Origin: Aphrocallistes beatrix
Taxonomy: Eukaryota > Porifera > Hexactinellida > Sceptrulophora > Aphrocallistidae
Length of the DNA stretch: 64,000 nucleotides
Assembly (NCBI GenBank): GCA_963281255.1
Contig: OY725492.1
Location: 2,713,696 to 2,777,695 of the forward strand
Reading direction: 5' to 3'
Position numbers and translations under genes: made by a program. The stretch's first letter is position 1, and every line of letters begins with the position of its first letter. The notes beneath the pieces are model-generated. The model was not told where the DNA came from. It ran no database searches and saw only the letters and a program-made list of their open reading frames with translations. Positions 1-11,239 of this stretch are shown piece after piece.

Positions 1-655
1 AGGACTTCTGATTATCATCGACAGTATTGACGAGTATACCATCGAAGTCCCCTTCGAACGAACACTCCTCTACCTTCTCTTCACGAAAAAAGTCCTAAAA
101 GCCTCCACCATCCTCGTGACGAGCCGTCCCGGTGCTTACACAACCACTTCCTCCAATTTCCAACTCAGCATCGACCTGTGCCTCGGATTCTCCCCTGAGA
201 ACCAAGACCTCTATTTCCGCATCCAGCGACCAGGTTGAAGGTTTAATCCACCTCCCGATGAGATCAACCTGCTCTCTCTGTCCCGTAAACGCGTCTCTAT
301 TCGCAGCCCTTGTTCATGGAAATGATGATGTGAAAGCGTTCACCCTCACACTCCTGTACACTGAGTTGATCAGTTACCTCATCAGGTGACAACTCTCACG
401 AATGAACTTGAAGCACCTGGCCAGGAAACAGTTGTTTCCCCAAATGCATCCATATGTAGTGGATGTTTGCATCGCATCGGTGAGGTAGCGTATCTTGGAG
501 TGTCCAGTCGTGAACTGACCTCCACGAAGGACATCCTCCTTAAAGTGGACATAGTAGATCAGGCATGCCAGTGCTTGGGCCTGGCAGAAGAGCACGTTAA
601 GAAGCTCCCTCATGGTAATGGTCCGTGTGTGGTGTTTTTCGCACCTGACCATTGA
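1..655 (+). pseudogene. NACHT (NLR-type) gene fragment, decayed
   Basis: The first 230 bases read as a NACHT ATPase core: a Walker-B-like strand (LLIIIDSIDEY) followed by the sensor-like ILVTSRPGAY and then GFSPENQDLYF. That frame stops near position 235. Homology resumes in other frames at about 280-390 (PVNASLFAALVH, then LLYTELISYLIR) and at 420-655 (CLHRIGEVAYLGV, CLGLAEEHVKKL). NLR proteins are cytosolic pattern sensors that are strongly expanded in sponges and cnidarians. Walker A would lie left of the window. Several frame breaks and stops argue for a pseudogene, although unseen introns cannot be fully excluded. A related fragment lies on the opposite strand at the far end of the window. 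Confidence 0.7.
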
Positions 656-2012
656 AGAATTCGTCGGTGCCAACTTGTGCAATTGTTCATAGAGGGACCA
701 GTATACGTACTGGATTCAATTTACCAACAAATTCGTAGTTTTGTCTGAAATGGTGTATGATGGTGTTGTAATCTGAGCCTACACTCTAGCAGAACCTTAG
801 TGAGTTGAAAGCACTAAGGATGTCATCTCGCTAAAGGTAAAGTTTAGGGGAGCTATCTTTCTTGCCTACTGATAGCCGAGTTTTTCTCTGTAAACATGTT
901 ATCATATATACACACACATGCTGCATACACCCAGTCAGCAACTATCACTAGTTTTAGCGCCTCACCCAGATTGTGAACCCCCTGAGAACATATTAGTATG
1001 AATCCGGGGGGTTTATACGTAAATCTATAAACTTTCCTTTTTACCCCCTTACACTAAGCTTTGTTTGCACCATATTAGTTGTAGCCTCACAGACACTGAA
1101 TCAGCTGTCCATGTGTCTTCCTCTCAACTATTCCAACTATCCACGAGTCTGTGTTTACATCAGACAGAATTCCTGCCTAATTTTGTTCAGCAGAAAGGCA
1201 ATCAATTGAATTGCACTGACAACTTATACTGAGTAATTACAACAATAATTTCAGTATCCTTTCAATTATGTTATTTTACGTAAATTGCTATAGAAAGGGG
1301 AAGAGAAGTAAATATTAATATTTTTTGAGCAATTAAGCATTTAATTTGTTTTTAAAACCCAAAACATCTTTTTTTTTTCATTGTATACCTTCCATATCAG
1401 TGACGGGAAACCTTAATCCTTAAGTGGGCCACAATTGAGGCCCGCCCACGAGACCCAAAATCTGTCAGTTTTTGTTACGCCCACATCACTATGGCCGTAG
1501 CAAGAACTGACAGATTTTGGTATTACAAGTATGTACAACCAGAACTTAGTATAAAACGATATACGAATTGTATATAAATGTCAAAAGCTATTTCATAACA
1601 AATATAAATTGTTGATCAATGAGATATATTTGGCAGGAGAGATATAAGGGAGGAAAAACCAAAGTCAAATACGTGTACATTGAATCGTTAGCTTCAATTA
1701 TAGTTCTGTATTCCAATCAATATCAATATCATACGTACAAGGAGTATATTTGATTATATTATCCATTTTATACTCCTGCTTTAAGTTAGACTCAGTTCTT
1801 TTAACAAGTTGAACATTGCAGAAACTGACACTCCCAATTACAAAGCTCAATGAGATAATTAAGGACACAGAAAATGATAATCTCCCCCTGTATCAAGGTA
1901 GCGATATTAGCAGGCCGAGATGTAGACAGATATAAAAAATGAAGAACACAGGATAGTTCTCAAACAAAAACTCAGTGATGGAGAATTAAAACCATGGGAG
2001 TGTCTTCAATCG
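656..2012. other. Gene-free AT-rich stretch with one perfect hairpin
   Basis: No coding region is convincing here. The only clear structure is a pair of perfect 16-base inverted arms at 1455-1470 and 1505-1520 (CCAAAATCTGTCAGTT and its complement) separated by 34 bases, flanked by GC-rich text resembling transposon ends. Confidence 0.5.
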
Positions 2013-2210
2013 ATGAGTCTTACTGTTGGCGACATCAAAACGCAAGATTTCCCACCATCCAGTGAATCAGAATTTTCTGAAGATGAAGATGATCAAAACA
2101 CCAATACAGAGCCAGTATGGGTAGTATGTCTTTCTCAAAGGAGTAATACCTGGGTTTTCATTCCGTGCAGACATCCAAATTGCAGAGAGAGGATTGTGAC
2201 TGTAGGATAG
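2013..2210 (+). pseudogene. RING-finger-like remnant (weak)
   Basis: A 65-codon frame has an acidic serine-rich stretch (SSESEFSEDEDD) followed by VVCLSQRSNTWVFIPCRHPNC. The order CL...FIPCRH..C resembles the central part of the C-terminal RING fingers of E3 ubiquitin ligases (C-x2-C ... C-x-H-x2-C). The first cysteine is replaced by tryptophan or valine, and the final C-x2-C pair is absent before the stop. It is therefore either a broken exon or a piece of a transposon-borne RING gene. No partner exon was recognised nearby. The RING reading is an inference from spacing and local wording only. Confidence 0.25.
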
Positions 2211-2349
2211 AATTGCCCTGTATTCCGTAGCAATATAGAGGCCAGATTAGAAATATTTAAAATAATCTCTTTCACAAATGTTGATTATAAACACCTACTT
2301 TAATAGTGATAGTAAGAAAAGTCAATTCTGACAAGTGAAAATCTGCAAA

Positions 2350-2480
2350 GGCAGGGCTCTCAACCTACGAGGGCTCGAAATCATGAGAATTCATAAATCT
2401 CACGATCTTGTCGTGAGACATTATATAGATGATACAATCGTATCAGATCAGGGCTCTCAACCTGATAAGTTTGCAAATCG
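2350..2480. repeat. Short direct repeat around CAGGGCTCTCAACCT
   Basis: The phrase CAGGGCTCTCAACCT occurs at about 2351 and again at about 2453, in both cases near text about sequences reading TCGTGAGA. This looks like a decayed small transposon or local duplication. Its class is not determined. Confidence 0.35.
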
Positions 2481-2571
2481 TGAGATTTGATAAAAGCGTG
2501 GTGATATTTTGAGACAAATCGTGATCTTTGAGGGGTCTGTCGTGAGATCGTGACATTTTACCCGAAATCGT

Positions 2572-2761
2572 GTGACGTCATCATTACGCATCAAAGAAAT
2601 TGACAAATTTGGTGTTTTTTTCGAGCGATATCGATTATAACAGTAAGACAGATGTATTTAGAGATGTCTACCATATAATTAATCAATGTGAGCCTAGGCG
2701 CCTCCTGCGGACACAAAGTGTCCGCCAGCCGCGCGCACCGCAAGCAAGCGAAGTGCGCTTG
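2572..2761 (+). mobile_element. Helitron-like repeat, copy A (3' part only)
   Basis: This is the 3' half of the dispersed repeat seen complete at 8758-9360. It starts near GACGTCATCATTAC, runs through GAGCGATATCGATTATA, and ends with the GC-rich terminal module: a hairpin built on GCGGACAC and GTGTCCGC, then CAAGCAAGCGAAGTGCGCTTG. The base after the final CTTG is T, as at nearly every other copy end in the window. It has no coding capacity. Confidence 0.65.
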
Positions 2762-3976
2762 TGAGATATAATCAGGCAGTGTCTGGTCACAGGTCCCTGG
2801 AACTGGATACTCCTATCATGAATTAATGACGCCATGGTTTCAGGGCAAGTATTGAGTCAATAAGCGACTGAACAATACTTCAGTAAAAGAAATTCAACCT
2901 TTAATTAAGTGGTTCAAAATTCTTCTGTGCCAACATTACCTTGTTCGTTGTTTTGTTCTAGAGATGGGAGATTGGGCTGAGTCTCGTATCATGAGTCTCT
3001 ATCCCAGTGCATATTCAATTGTTTACAACTGTTTTCTACCTTCTTTCCAATATCACTGGCATCTACTGTCAGGGTTTAGATATGTTAGAAACTCTATAAA
3101 TAAAAGTGATGATTGAAGCATGTTCATCAATTGAACATGGCAAACTAGAAGGAAATATCAAACTTCTTTTATTTGTAAAGAGCAATGCGAACAACCAAGT
3201 AAATTCCTCAAATGTGTATATGTACACACAAATCAAGTAACATGTCAAAGGTTTTGTGATTACATGATTACAAGTACGAAGATTCAAGTGTAAGATTGGT
3301 TGGACATGGCCTCTCACGCCTTGCACGGGATATAACTCCCCGGCCCATGGCCCAGATTATGATCACTGCCATAACTGGTCAGGCCGGATCGGTTGTCGTA
3401 CCCTCACACATCATGTTTAAATTTGGAATAAAATGGTGCTGCATTATCAGATTAATTTGGATCTAAATAAAGAGTACTGAAAAATTGGTAAAAATTAATA
3501 TAATATATGTCTGGACCAGTTATGGAACCATAACTAATTCCGGCCGGGCAGCGCAGTTAAACATCCGGACCAGTCATTAAAACGTGATAGGCCCTATCAA
3601 GTTTACCAAAGCATATGCTTTACCATGGATAAAGGGGATGAGGTAGTCTCTTTTTTTTGTAAAGCATAGTGTGCTTAAAAAAACTAAAACTTCAATAATC
3701 GGAATTTCGACGGTGAATACATCATGAAACTATTTATTTGGGTGTCAAGTCCTCAAACCATTTGCTGGTCGCTTGATGCTCTCTTTATCTCCCTTTTAAA
3801 ATGATTGATCCAAAAACTAGGCATTCTACCCCATCGATCAAGTCAGGCTCTGGCCAAAATATATAAAATTCCTCACAGATCATCCCAGATTGTACAAGGA
3901 AGCCACATTTTCTTGGAAAATGATCCCGAAACCCAAATTGGTCCCAAATGACTCAAGGAATATTGGTTGATTTGAC
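2762..3976. other. No gene seen
   Basis: This stretch holds no supported coding region. Short GC-rich phrases at 3330-3600 (CAGGCCGGATC, ATTCCGGCCGGG, repeated ACCAGTTATGG-like text) look like transposon debris, but no paired ends could be set. Confidence 0.4.
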
Positions 3977-4327
3977 CAAGGCTGGATTGGATTAACCGGT
4001 TACCGCCGTCATCCTCGGTTAATGATTAAGAAAATCTTAGATAGGTTAGCTAATCTGCTTTATTTTCTAAATGCTCACACTAATCTGATCGTCTTCGACG
4101 GAGATTCGAGAATAGTACTTCTAAAAATTTATTAATACAATATAATTTCTATTTTCTAATCATGAAGTATATTTCGAGACCACTGAAAATTATCAAATAT
4201 ATCAGGTTAAAGATTAGTCCAAAAATCTATATATCTACCAATTAATATTGACATCGGTTAACTGGTTAAACTCCCTGGAGGAAACCAAAATAACCGAGCC
4301 TTAAATCAGCTAACCAACCCCAGCCCT
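3977..4327. mobile_element. Non-autonomous hAT-like element, copy 1
   Basis: This 351-bp element is flanked by an exact 8-bp target duplication GATTTGAC (3969-3976 and 4328-4335), the length made by hAT transposases. Its ends are inverted: CAAGGCTGGATTGG on the left, and the complement of the right end reads AGGGCTGGGGTTGG. It also has internal AACCGGTTA-type motifs near both ends. A second copy with closely matching sequence lies at 45763-46095. It has no transposase. Confidence 0.75.
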
Positions 4328-5513
4328 GATTTGACAAAAAACACACACATGCTAACTCTCAGAAACTAATTTTCGAACCAAACGGATCAGATTTCCAGGT
4401 GGAACAACATTTTTATGACATCCGTGATCGTTTCAGGTTTAATATATAGTTGGAAAACTGATGTCGGAAAAATCTCAATTTAATGATTCAAATGTATGTA
4501 AGACATATATGGAATAATATGTGAATAAATTTCAAAACCATATTATGACCTTATCTGTTATCTAGTCGATACTTGTTGCAGGTACAAACGGAATGAAGCT
4601 ATTATATAATCGTCTTTCCTAGAATTTAAATGAGGTTTGGATAACAAAGGATATTGAAAGAATGTAAATGACGAACTCGGCAGGTTACTGCTTACCACGA
4701 GAAGCACAAACGACTAAGGTTCGTCTTTGCGTTTATCACATTGAATTAGTGAACAACTAAGTATGTAACCAAATACTATGTCTGTTCTGCGGCAAGTAGG
4801 GATTCCTACTTTTGCAACAAATTAGAACAATCTTACGTACATTCTGAAAAGTTTCTATTTGGCGAAACGTAGGAATTAAGTTGAAATAGCGTGTGTTTTT
4901 GAAATATTCTTACTTAGCACTGAGCAAAATAGGAATCACGCATTGACAAGCATTGATTAGCAATTTATTTGGTTCACTAGCAGTCGGCGTTGCATACTTC
5001 GAGTACGAAATAAATCTATTTTACTAACCACGAAATATTTAATACAAATACTGTTAAAGTGAATATATTATAAGCGTATATTCATCTTTGACACTTTTAC
5101 TGTAAAGTGTTTAATAGATTTTTTCAGTATAAAACTCTCATATTAAAGATATAAAAGAGATATCAAACCTACTTAGCAATAGGATCTCACTAAGTAGAAT
5201 CCAATTCTTCGCACTTAGAAGGATACATAACGCAAATATTTCAAGAGTATTAAAAATGTATATATACACATATTTTTAAACCTTTGGCAATTTGTATTTT
5301 GATCTAGAAAATAGATCTTAACGCATAACGCCTACTATAGAGTATTTTCATTGTAAATTCCCATTTCCGCACTTAGAAAGTAATAATGTGAGCTATTAGC
5401 GTAATATTTATATTATTGACTCTGGTTGGTCCTTTAATGAAGATACTCTGTCAACCGACATTTTTCTAGTATAGAAATAATGTAAATACATGCATCACAA
5501 ATCTTGTTTGAAA
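4328..5513. other. AT-rich stretch, no gene
   Basis: No coding region is supported. The segment 4760-5400 repeats phrases such as CTTACTTAGCA, ACTAAGTAGAATCC and CGCACTTAGAA in both orientations. This suggests a decayed foldback or MITE whose limits cannot be set. Confidence 0.35.
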
Positions 5514-5571
5514 CAAGCGCACTTCCGCTGAGTAGCTAGTGAACACTTCGTGTCCGCATGAGGCGCCTTGA
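5514..5571 (-). repeat. Helitron-like terminal module, degenerate
   Basis: Read on the minus strand this shows the same order as the 3' ends of the Helitron-like family: a GGACACGAAGTG-type hairpin, then text ending GTGCGCTTG, followed by T. The rest of the element is not recognisable upstream. Confidence 0.45.
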
Positions 5572-6239
5572 GAAGTAAATTTATTTTAGGCGCCCTATGG
5601 GCGTCTACTATCGCCTTGCCTAAACCATGTATTATTACATTATTACATTCACAAAAATAAAAGTGGCAATAACGTCATCATGGGAGATACGTAAGCATTT
5701 AGACTTTATATATCAATGTTGAGAATGCTATTATGTATTTGAATTTTCTAATTATAACTTTATTAGTCATTTATTCGATCTTGAAATGTTCGATGACTTA
5801 ATAATTTACAGTTAAATATGTAGTATATGCTTTTGATTCAAATTTCAACGTCCTATCATATAATCGTAGAATGGCACGTCAAGACAGTTCAGTTTGAGAC
5901 CAGAGCTTGCTTAAGTCACACATTAAAGATCTATGACTAATAGGTCTCCAAGCCCACCAAACCGATAAAAAGATACATATTATTATATATAGTCCAAACA
6001 TCCAATCCTTCCCAAATATACAAGTTTAATTCCGGGAAAGAATTCAAATTTTTAATTTTAGAAGTCTAATTTTAGAACAAATCGCACTATAATTTACATT
6101 TCTACAATTAATTGTCAAACATAGAACTATTTAAAACATATTAATAAATGAAAAAGCCCCTCACAGAAAGATGGGAGTGTGCTTCCAAGTTATCGTGAGA
6201 ACACATATGTAAAATGTTATATTATTGAGTCACTGTATC

Positions 6240-6600
6240 CCGATTTTAGATTTTTTGCAGACCTATCATGACTTGTCATGATGACGTTAGAATAATATTG
6301 ATGAGATATTAAACATTTCATCAAACATATGTTCACTTCTACCTCAACTTATTCACTTGATATAAATCTAATTGTGAAATAATGACTCGGATTTTCGATT
6401 TTTTGCCATCATGACATCATCATGATGAAGTTAACAAATATTATGGAGAGATCTGAAAAATACTGAACATTTTATCAGCTATAAGTTTTATCAAATTTCC
6501 TACCATTGTAAATTGGCACCTTTTCAGTAAAAAAGTTAATTGATTTTTCCGTGTCATCATGATGTCATCACGACGATGCATTGCATCTTTTAGCCAAATT
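6240..6600. repeat. Degenerate reiterated block with ATGATGTCAT-type palindromes
   Basis: About three loosely repeated units each carry a CATCATGATG/ATGACGTCA-like palindrome followed by text such as AACATTTTATCA and TATAAGTTTTATC. The same phrase (GAACATTT-ATCA-ATAAGTTTTATC) recurs at about 56978-57010, so it belongs to a dispersed repeat. Between 5572 and 7592 no gene is supported. Confidence 0.4.
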
Positions 6601-7592
6601 TCAGTCCTGCATCACTTATAGAATGGCGATTAGGAATAATTTAATTAAGAAATTATTTAGTTTGAAAAGATAAATGTCTGACAGATATTTGAGTTTAGTC
6701 AAATATTTGATAAGATCGAAATAAATTTCCTGTGGCAACTTGAATCATTTTCTCTAAATGATGACGTCGAGTTTACAAAAAAAATTTAATATTTTTTATT
6801 AATATAAAAAAGTGACACAATTGTGTCGCGATATATCAGATTTAAAAATGTATGATAACTTTGTCTGCCCATAAACATTCTACACCTTGTGTCAACATTA
6901 TATTTATCCAACACAAAAAATCCGTTATGGAGAAATAATACTAATTATACCCTTACCGAGCATTTCATAAGTTGGCCACTATACAAAGTATAGTCGGCAA
7001 ACTAAAAACTAAAATAGAGGGAGATTTCATATTCAGTTGGCCAATATACATACACAGTATAGTACTCAGTAAACTACTAAACTTTTTGAATTAGCCATTG
7101 AATTCAGAAAATGCAATGAGTACTGGTATCCCTGAGTTCATTTCAATTAAAATATGGATTTTCTTCATTGAAAATGTTGGTGCGTAGTCCTAATACACTC
7201 AGACCAAATTAAAAGTCTATTGAATACTTGTAATTAGAGTACTGAATTAATTATTAGAACTATTACTCAATATAAGTTATTGCTTTGATATTAATAACAG
7301 CGACAGTCTATTGTGTGGTACAATGATTTCTATTGTGAGAGCGAAGCCATATATATTGTATAGAAAAAGGTGTGAAAAATTGTTTTCCATTTTTTGTAGA
7401 AGTATAAAAATTTCGCTTAGATATTCGAACTTATTATATGACACTTTCATGCCAATTAGCATATCCCTACCCCTTGCCAATCCTTCAAACAATTCAGACA
7501 AACAAAAAAACCCTAGCGTTTTAATATATAAGATTAGTGTCTTTGAGATAAGTCGATTGGGACTTGAAAGTGGTTGTGCTATGCACTATAAT

Positions 7593-8460
7593 CAGGGCCG
7601 GTCCTAGCACTATGCTAACTAGGCAGTCGCCTATGGCGGCATATTTAATGAAGAGAAAAATTCGAATAGTTGACTCCGCTTACGTCCAGGATATTTCGTC
7701 CCGATTATGTTCCCATTAACCGATGGAATTTAGTATTTGGCTATTAGCTTCTATGTATGGGAGCCATTCTGTTCCTGGAGACTTGTCCCAATTAAGCGGG
7801 GCGGCAAATTGATATTTATTTTTATTCGAAAATTCAAAATATTATAAATGTTCCGCGGTTTCTCCTCTTTCTGTTGATAATTCTGATTTCCCTCATTAGA
7901 AATACAGCAACATGAACGACTGAATCAATCCACTGACAGAGTTGTATATTTACATTTTACAAGTGTCGAAATAGCCAGCAATTTTTGAACCACTATATTC
8001 GCAGAAAGTACAAACGATTTTCATATGAAACAGATGACCAACCAATTCAGAATATAAGGGAAAAAATTCAATTTCTTTTGCAATTCTTGATATAGCATCA
8101 GAATCAGTTAAGGAATGTTTTACCGGATTCATCAAATTGGTTTTCTATACTACTAATATATCATACTATGGAAATTGAGATCGCGTATTGAAACATTGTT
8201 TAAATCTACAAGTAGATTTGCAGCATGAGTTGCATAAATATATTGATGCTAAGGATCTGTGTACAGAATTGCAAGCAATTGGAAGACGAGTTTCTGAAAA
8301 CAGTAGTTCCCAGGATGTTTTGCAACATATTTGTAAAACAAGCTTACGAGCAGTATTCAAATGCATGCACGCTCTTCTGATTCTTTTGATGATCCCAATT
8401 TCTGTTGCCAGTGGTGAAAGAAGTAAGTTCGCCTAGTGCGGCACATTTTAAACTTGCCTC
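7593..8460 (+). mobile_element. hAT transposon remnant
   Basis: The left edge CAGGGCCGGTCCTAGCA is a typical hAT terminal sequence, and related text (CGGGGCGGCAAATT at about 7798, CGCCTAGTGCGGCAC at about 8430) is of the kind found near hAT ends. A piece of transposase is present at 8188-8436 (listed separately). The right end and target duplication could not be fixed, so the outer limits are approximate. Confidence 0.5.
8188..8436 (+). pseudogene. hAT transposase C-terminal fragment
   Basis: An 82-codon stretch reads DLCTELQAIGRRVSE, then LLILLMIPISVASGERSKF. The phrase (S)VASGERSF is the hallmark of the hAT dimerisation domain, the C-terminal part of hAT transposases that lets the enzyme assemble. 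This type is close to the zinc-finger-MYM-like hAT proteins of invertebrates. The RNase-H-like catalytic domain and the BED finger are absent, and the frame stops soon after SGERS, so it is a dead remnant. It sits inside the hAT-like edges that begin at 7593. Confidence 0.6.
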
Positions 8461-8517
8461 AAGGAGCGGGTATGACTATATTAAAATTAATATGTGTAAT
8501 TAAGTCATTAAAGATAA

Positions 8518-8592
8518 CAGCAAGCGAGCCTCGCTTGCTTGGGCTGCGCGGCTAGCGAACATTCATGTCCGCAGAGTCACCTAGCGAGCGCC
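8518..8592. repeat. Helitron-like terminal module, degenerate
   Basis: It contains CAAGCGAGCCTCGCTTGCTTG, GCTGCGCGGCTAGCG and an ATGTCCGC-type hairpin half, in minus-strand order relative to copy B. It differs from other copies in lacking the T next to the CTTG end. Confidence 0.4.
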
Positions 8593-8757
8593 TGGGGATG
8601 CATGAAAATAAGGTGTGAAATGTACAACCTTTTTATTTCTATACACCATAATAAAATTAATGATATCTCTATGTTACCGTTAAACATCAAATCAGTTATT
8701 ATGTAAAATACCTGAAAATGTCAGGCATTATGCATAATAAGATAATTATTAATAACA

Positions 8758-9358
8758 TCCTTACTATTAAAACTCGATTAATGTGTATATATATCCTTAC
8801 TATTAAAACTCGATTAATGTGTATCCCCTTACTATTAAAACTCGATTATTGTATATATATATATATATCTGTAACGAATTGATTGAAGAAACTGCCTGCA
8901 GAAGGCTGATTTTTGGCATGTGGGAGTCTTTTGGCTATGGCTCCAGTAAGTTCTGAGTTCAGAGCAAAATGTCGACTCATCATGGAATTATGACGTCATT
9001 GTCACATTTTTAAAAGTTAAAAGTTAAGAGTTATTCGAGCATAACTCAGCCATCGTAGGAGATAGAAGGCTGAAATTTTAATAAAATATGTATACTAACA
9101 TGCTTCACACATGATAGAACTATCATCAAAAAATGATGACTCATCACTTTTTTATAACGTCATCATTACTCATCAAAATTTTAAAAATTGATATTTTTTG
9201 TGATTTTTCGTGCGATATCGATTATAGCATTATGACAGACGTATTTAGAGATGTTCTCTCCCTTATTATTAACCAATGTGACCCCAGGCGACCGAAGGGA
9301 GCCTCCGGCGGACACGAAGTGTCCGCCAGCCGCGCAGCGCAAGCAAGCGAAGCGCGCT

Positions 9359-9360
<2 letters not shown>
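8758..9360 (+). mobile_element. Helitron-like repeat, copy B (complete)
   Basis: The copy starts TCCTTACTATTAAAACTCG after an A. This head is present about three times in short tandem (8758, about 8793, about 8826), followed by a TA microsatellite, then CTGTAACGAATTGATTGAAG and a 480-bp body containing TGACGTCA motifs. It ends in the GC-rich hairpin module and CGCGCTTG before a T. It has no coding capacity. TC at the 5' end, a hairpin at the 3' end, insertion between A and T and no target duplication are Helitron-type traits, but the terminal CTTG departs from the usual CTRR. Confidence 0.65.
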
Positions 9361-9408
<48 letters not shown>

Positions 9409-9901
9409 GTAACGAATTGATTGAAGAAACTGCCAGGCACAGAAAGCTGATTTTTGGCATGTGGGAGTCTTTTGGCTATGGCTCCAGTAAGTTCTGAGCT
9501 CAGAGCAAAATGTCGACTCATCTTCGAATTATGACGTCATTGTCACATTTTTTAAAGTTAAGCAACACAGTTATTCGGGCATAACTCAGCCATTATAGGA
9601 GATAGAAGGCTGAAATTTTAATAGAATCTGTATACTAACACGTCTCACATATGATGCAACTATCATCAAAAAATGATGACTCATCACTTTGCTATGACGT
9701 CATCATTACTCATCAAAATTATAAAAATTGACAAATTTGGTGTTTTTTCGAGTGATATCGATTTTGAAACTAAGATCGACATATTTAGAGATGATATCTC
9801 CCTTATAATTAACCAATGTCACCTCCAGGCGACCGAAGGGAGCCTCCGGCGGACACGAAGTGTTCGCCAGCCGCGCAGCGCAAGCAAGCGAAGCGCGCTT
9901 G
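9361..9901 (+). mobile_element. Helitron-like repeat, copy C (tandem, headless)
   Basis: The copy begins with a long TA microsatellite (about 9361-9405) directly after the end of copy B, then repeats the CTGTAACGAATTG body and the GC-rich terminal module, ending CGCGCTTG at 9901 before T. The 5' head seen in copies B, D and E is missing. Open frames here and in copy B (poly-Ile-Tyr runs) are products of the TA repeat and are not genes. Confidence 0.65.
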
Positions 9902-9995
9902 TCTGATTGAAAATGCCTGGAATTTTCAGGTATTATAAATAAATTAAATTTATATTTTACATAATAACTGATTTGACGTTTTAACTGTAACATAT

Positions 9996-10831
9996 ATAAG
10001 TTATTGTTTAGAAGTATTAACAACAATGACAAATTTCGCATAAATTCGAACTTTCGCAGACTCATCATTTCCAGTCTTCAATCAATCGGACAAACAAACA
10101 AGCAAACAACAACAAAAAACATATGTTTTATTATACACGTACAAGATATTTCCATTCATATTTCATTATTTAAGATAGAGTAAATTGTTATTTCTTTCAC
10201 ATCTAATACAATGTATTTATAATTGTTCTTAATAGTTTAGTTTCAATTCTACTTTGGGATTTCAGAATTAGTTGCAAATTCAATTGTCCGCCAACTATAA
10301 ATAGGTCTGACTAGAGAGTAATTCACTTAATTTCGCTCTTTCATAATACTGATTCTATGCAGGCTATATTAGCACTTTTCATTTCTTGTTCATACTTGTT
10401 CTCTACCGATAGTTCTCCAGGTAAGTTATCCAATATACGTACAGCGGAACCTCGTAATTATGACTACTTTTGGGACTAAAAAATTTGTCGTGATTTCGGG
10501 GTGGTCGTACTTCTGAGAGTTATATTTTCTTTTGAAGGTTCAGATCTATTTATTCAACGCTATATATACCAATATATTGTAACTTTGAACCATTAATTTC
10601 TATCACACTATACAGTATACACTAATGTACAGTAGAATTCGCATAATTATTAGCAACTCAGACTTTGTTCATAAAAAGTTGTTAATTAGGGAATATAATT
10701 AATTGCACTTGGGACTTGAAAATTGGCAAATAGAGTAATGTTGTTAATAGGGATTTGTCGAATTAGTATTGTTTTCTATTGACCAAGATTAGGAATCTTG
10801 GAAAAATAGACTGTTATAAGAAACTAAGATA
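9996..10831. other. No gene seen; possible MITE ends
   Basis: No coding region is supported. Phrases at 10441 (ACAGCGGAACCTCG) and 10629 (ACAGTAGAATTCGC) resemble the CAGTNGAA ends of pogo-like MITEs, but no matching partners were found. Confidence 0.3.
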
Positions 10832-11239
10832 CCGTCTTCCCTGAATAAACGCCGGGGGGTTAGATAAGATGCGAACACTTTGAGTAGGTAAACCCATAGA
10901 TGACTCAAGTATAAGGATAGATCATTAAATAACCATGGATGAGTCCAAAGGCCATCATATAAAATATGTTAATATTAAATGTTATGATTCTTATCATTGT
11001 TATTGTGAAAAAGGTGATAATTGAGGTAACAAAACAACAAAGAGGCATATTACAATAACTATTATAGCTAATCTTAAATCTAGTTTTTCTTAAATTTCTT
11101 GATCTTTCGAGAGTGGTCCGCACGAAAACTGATTTGAGAATTATAATCCTTGATTTTATTGGATATCAAACAATTCGTGATAACTCCAAATAACTTGTGT
11201 AAAATATGCCAATAAATCACCTTACAGGAAGGACATTTA

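Larger units (their letters stand above)
8672..9995. repeat. Inverted-repeat element enclosing two Helitron-like copies
   Basis: The segment 8672-8757 (GTTAAACATCAAATCAGTTA, then CCTGAAAATGTCAGG) is matched in inverted orientation by 9903-9995 (CCTGGAATTTTCAGG, then TAACTGATTTGACGTTTTAA). The two arms flank the tandem Helitron-like copies B and C exactly. This looks like a palindromic MITE that was invaded at its centre. Confidence 0.55.

Noticed and set aside
7277-7607. Paired 74- and 98-codon frames on opposite strands
   Set aside because: The text ACAATGATTTCTATTGTGAG with ATATATTGTAT recurs in inverse form at 22540-22600 and near 19730-19770, so it is a dispersed repeat, not a gene.
9133-9521. 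Open frames with long Ile-Tyr runs on both strands
   Set aside because: They are readings of the TA microsatellite between Helitron-like copies B and C. The same artefact occurs at 52796-53243, where frames run through the N gap.
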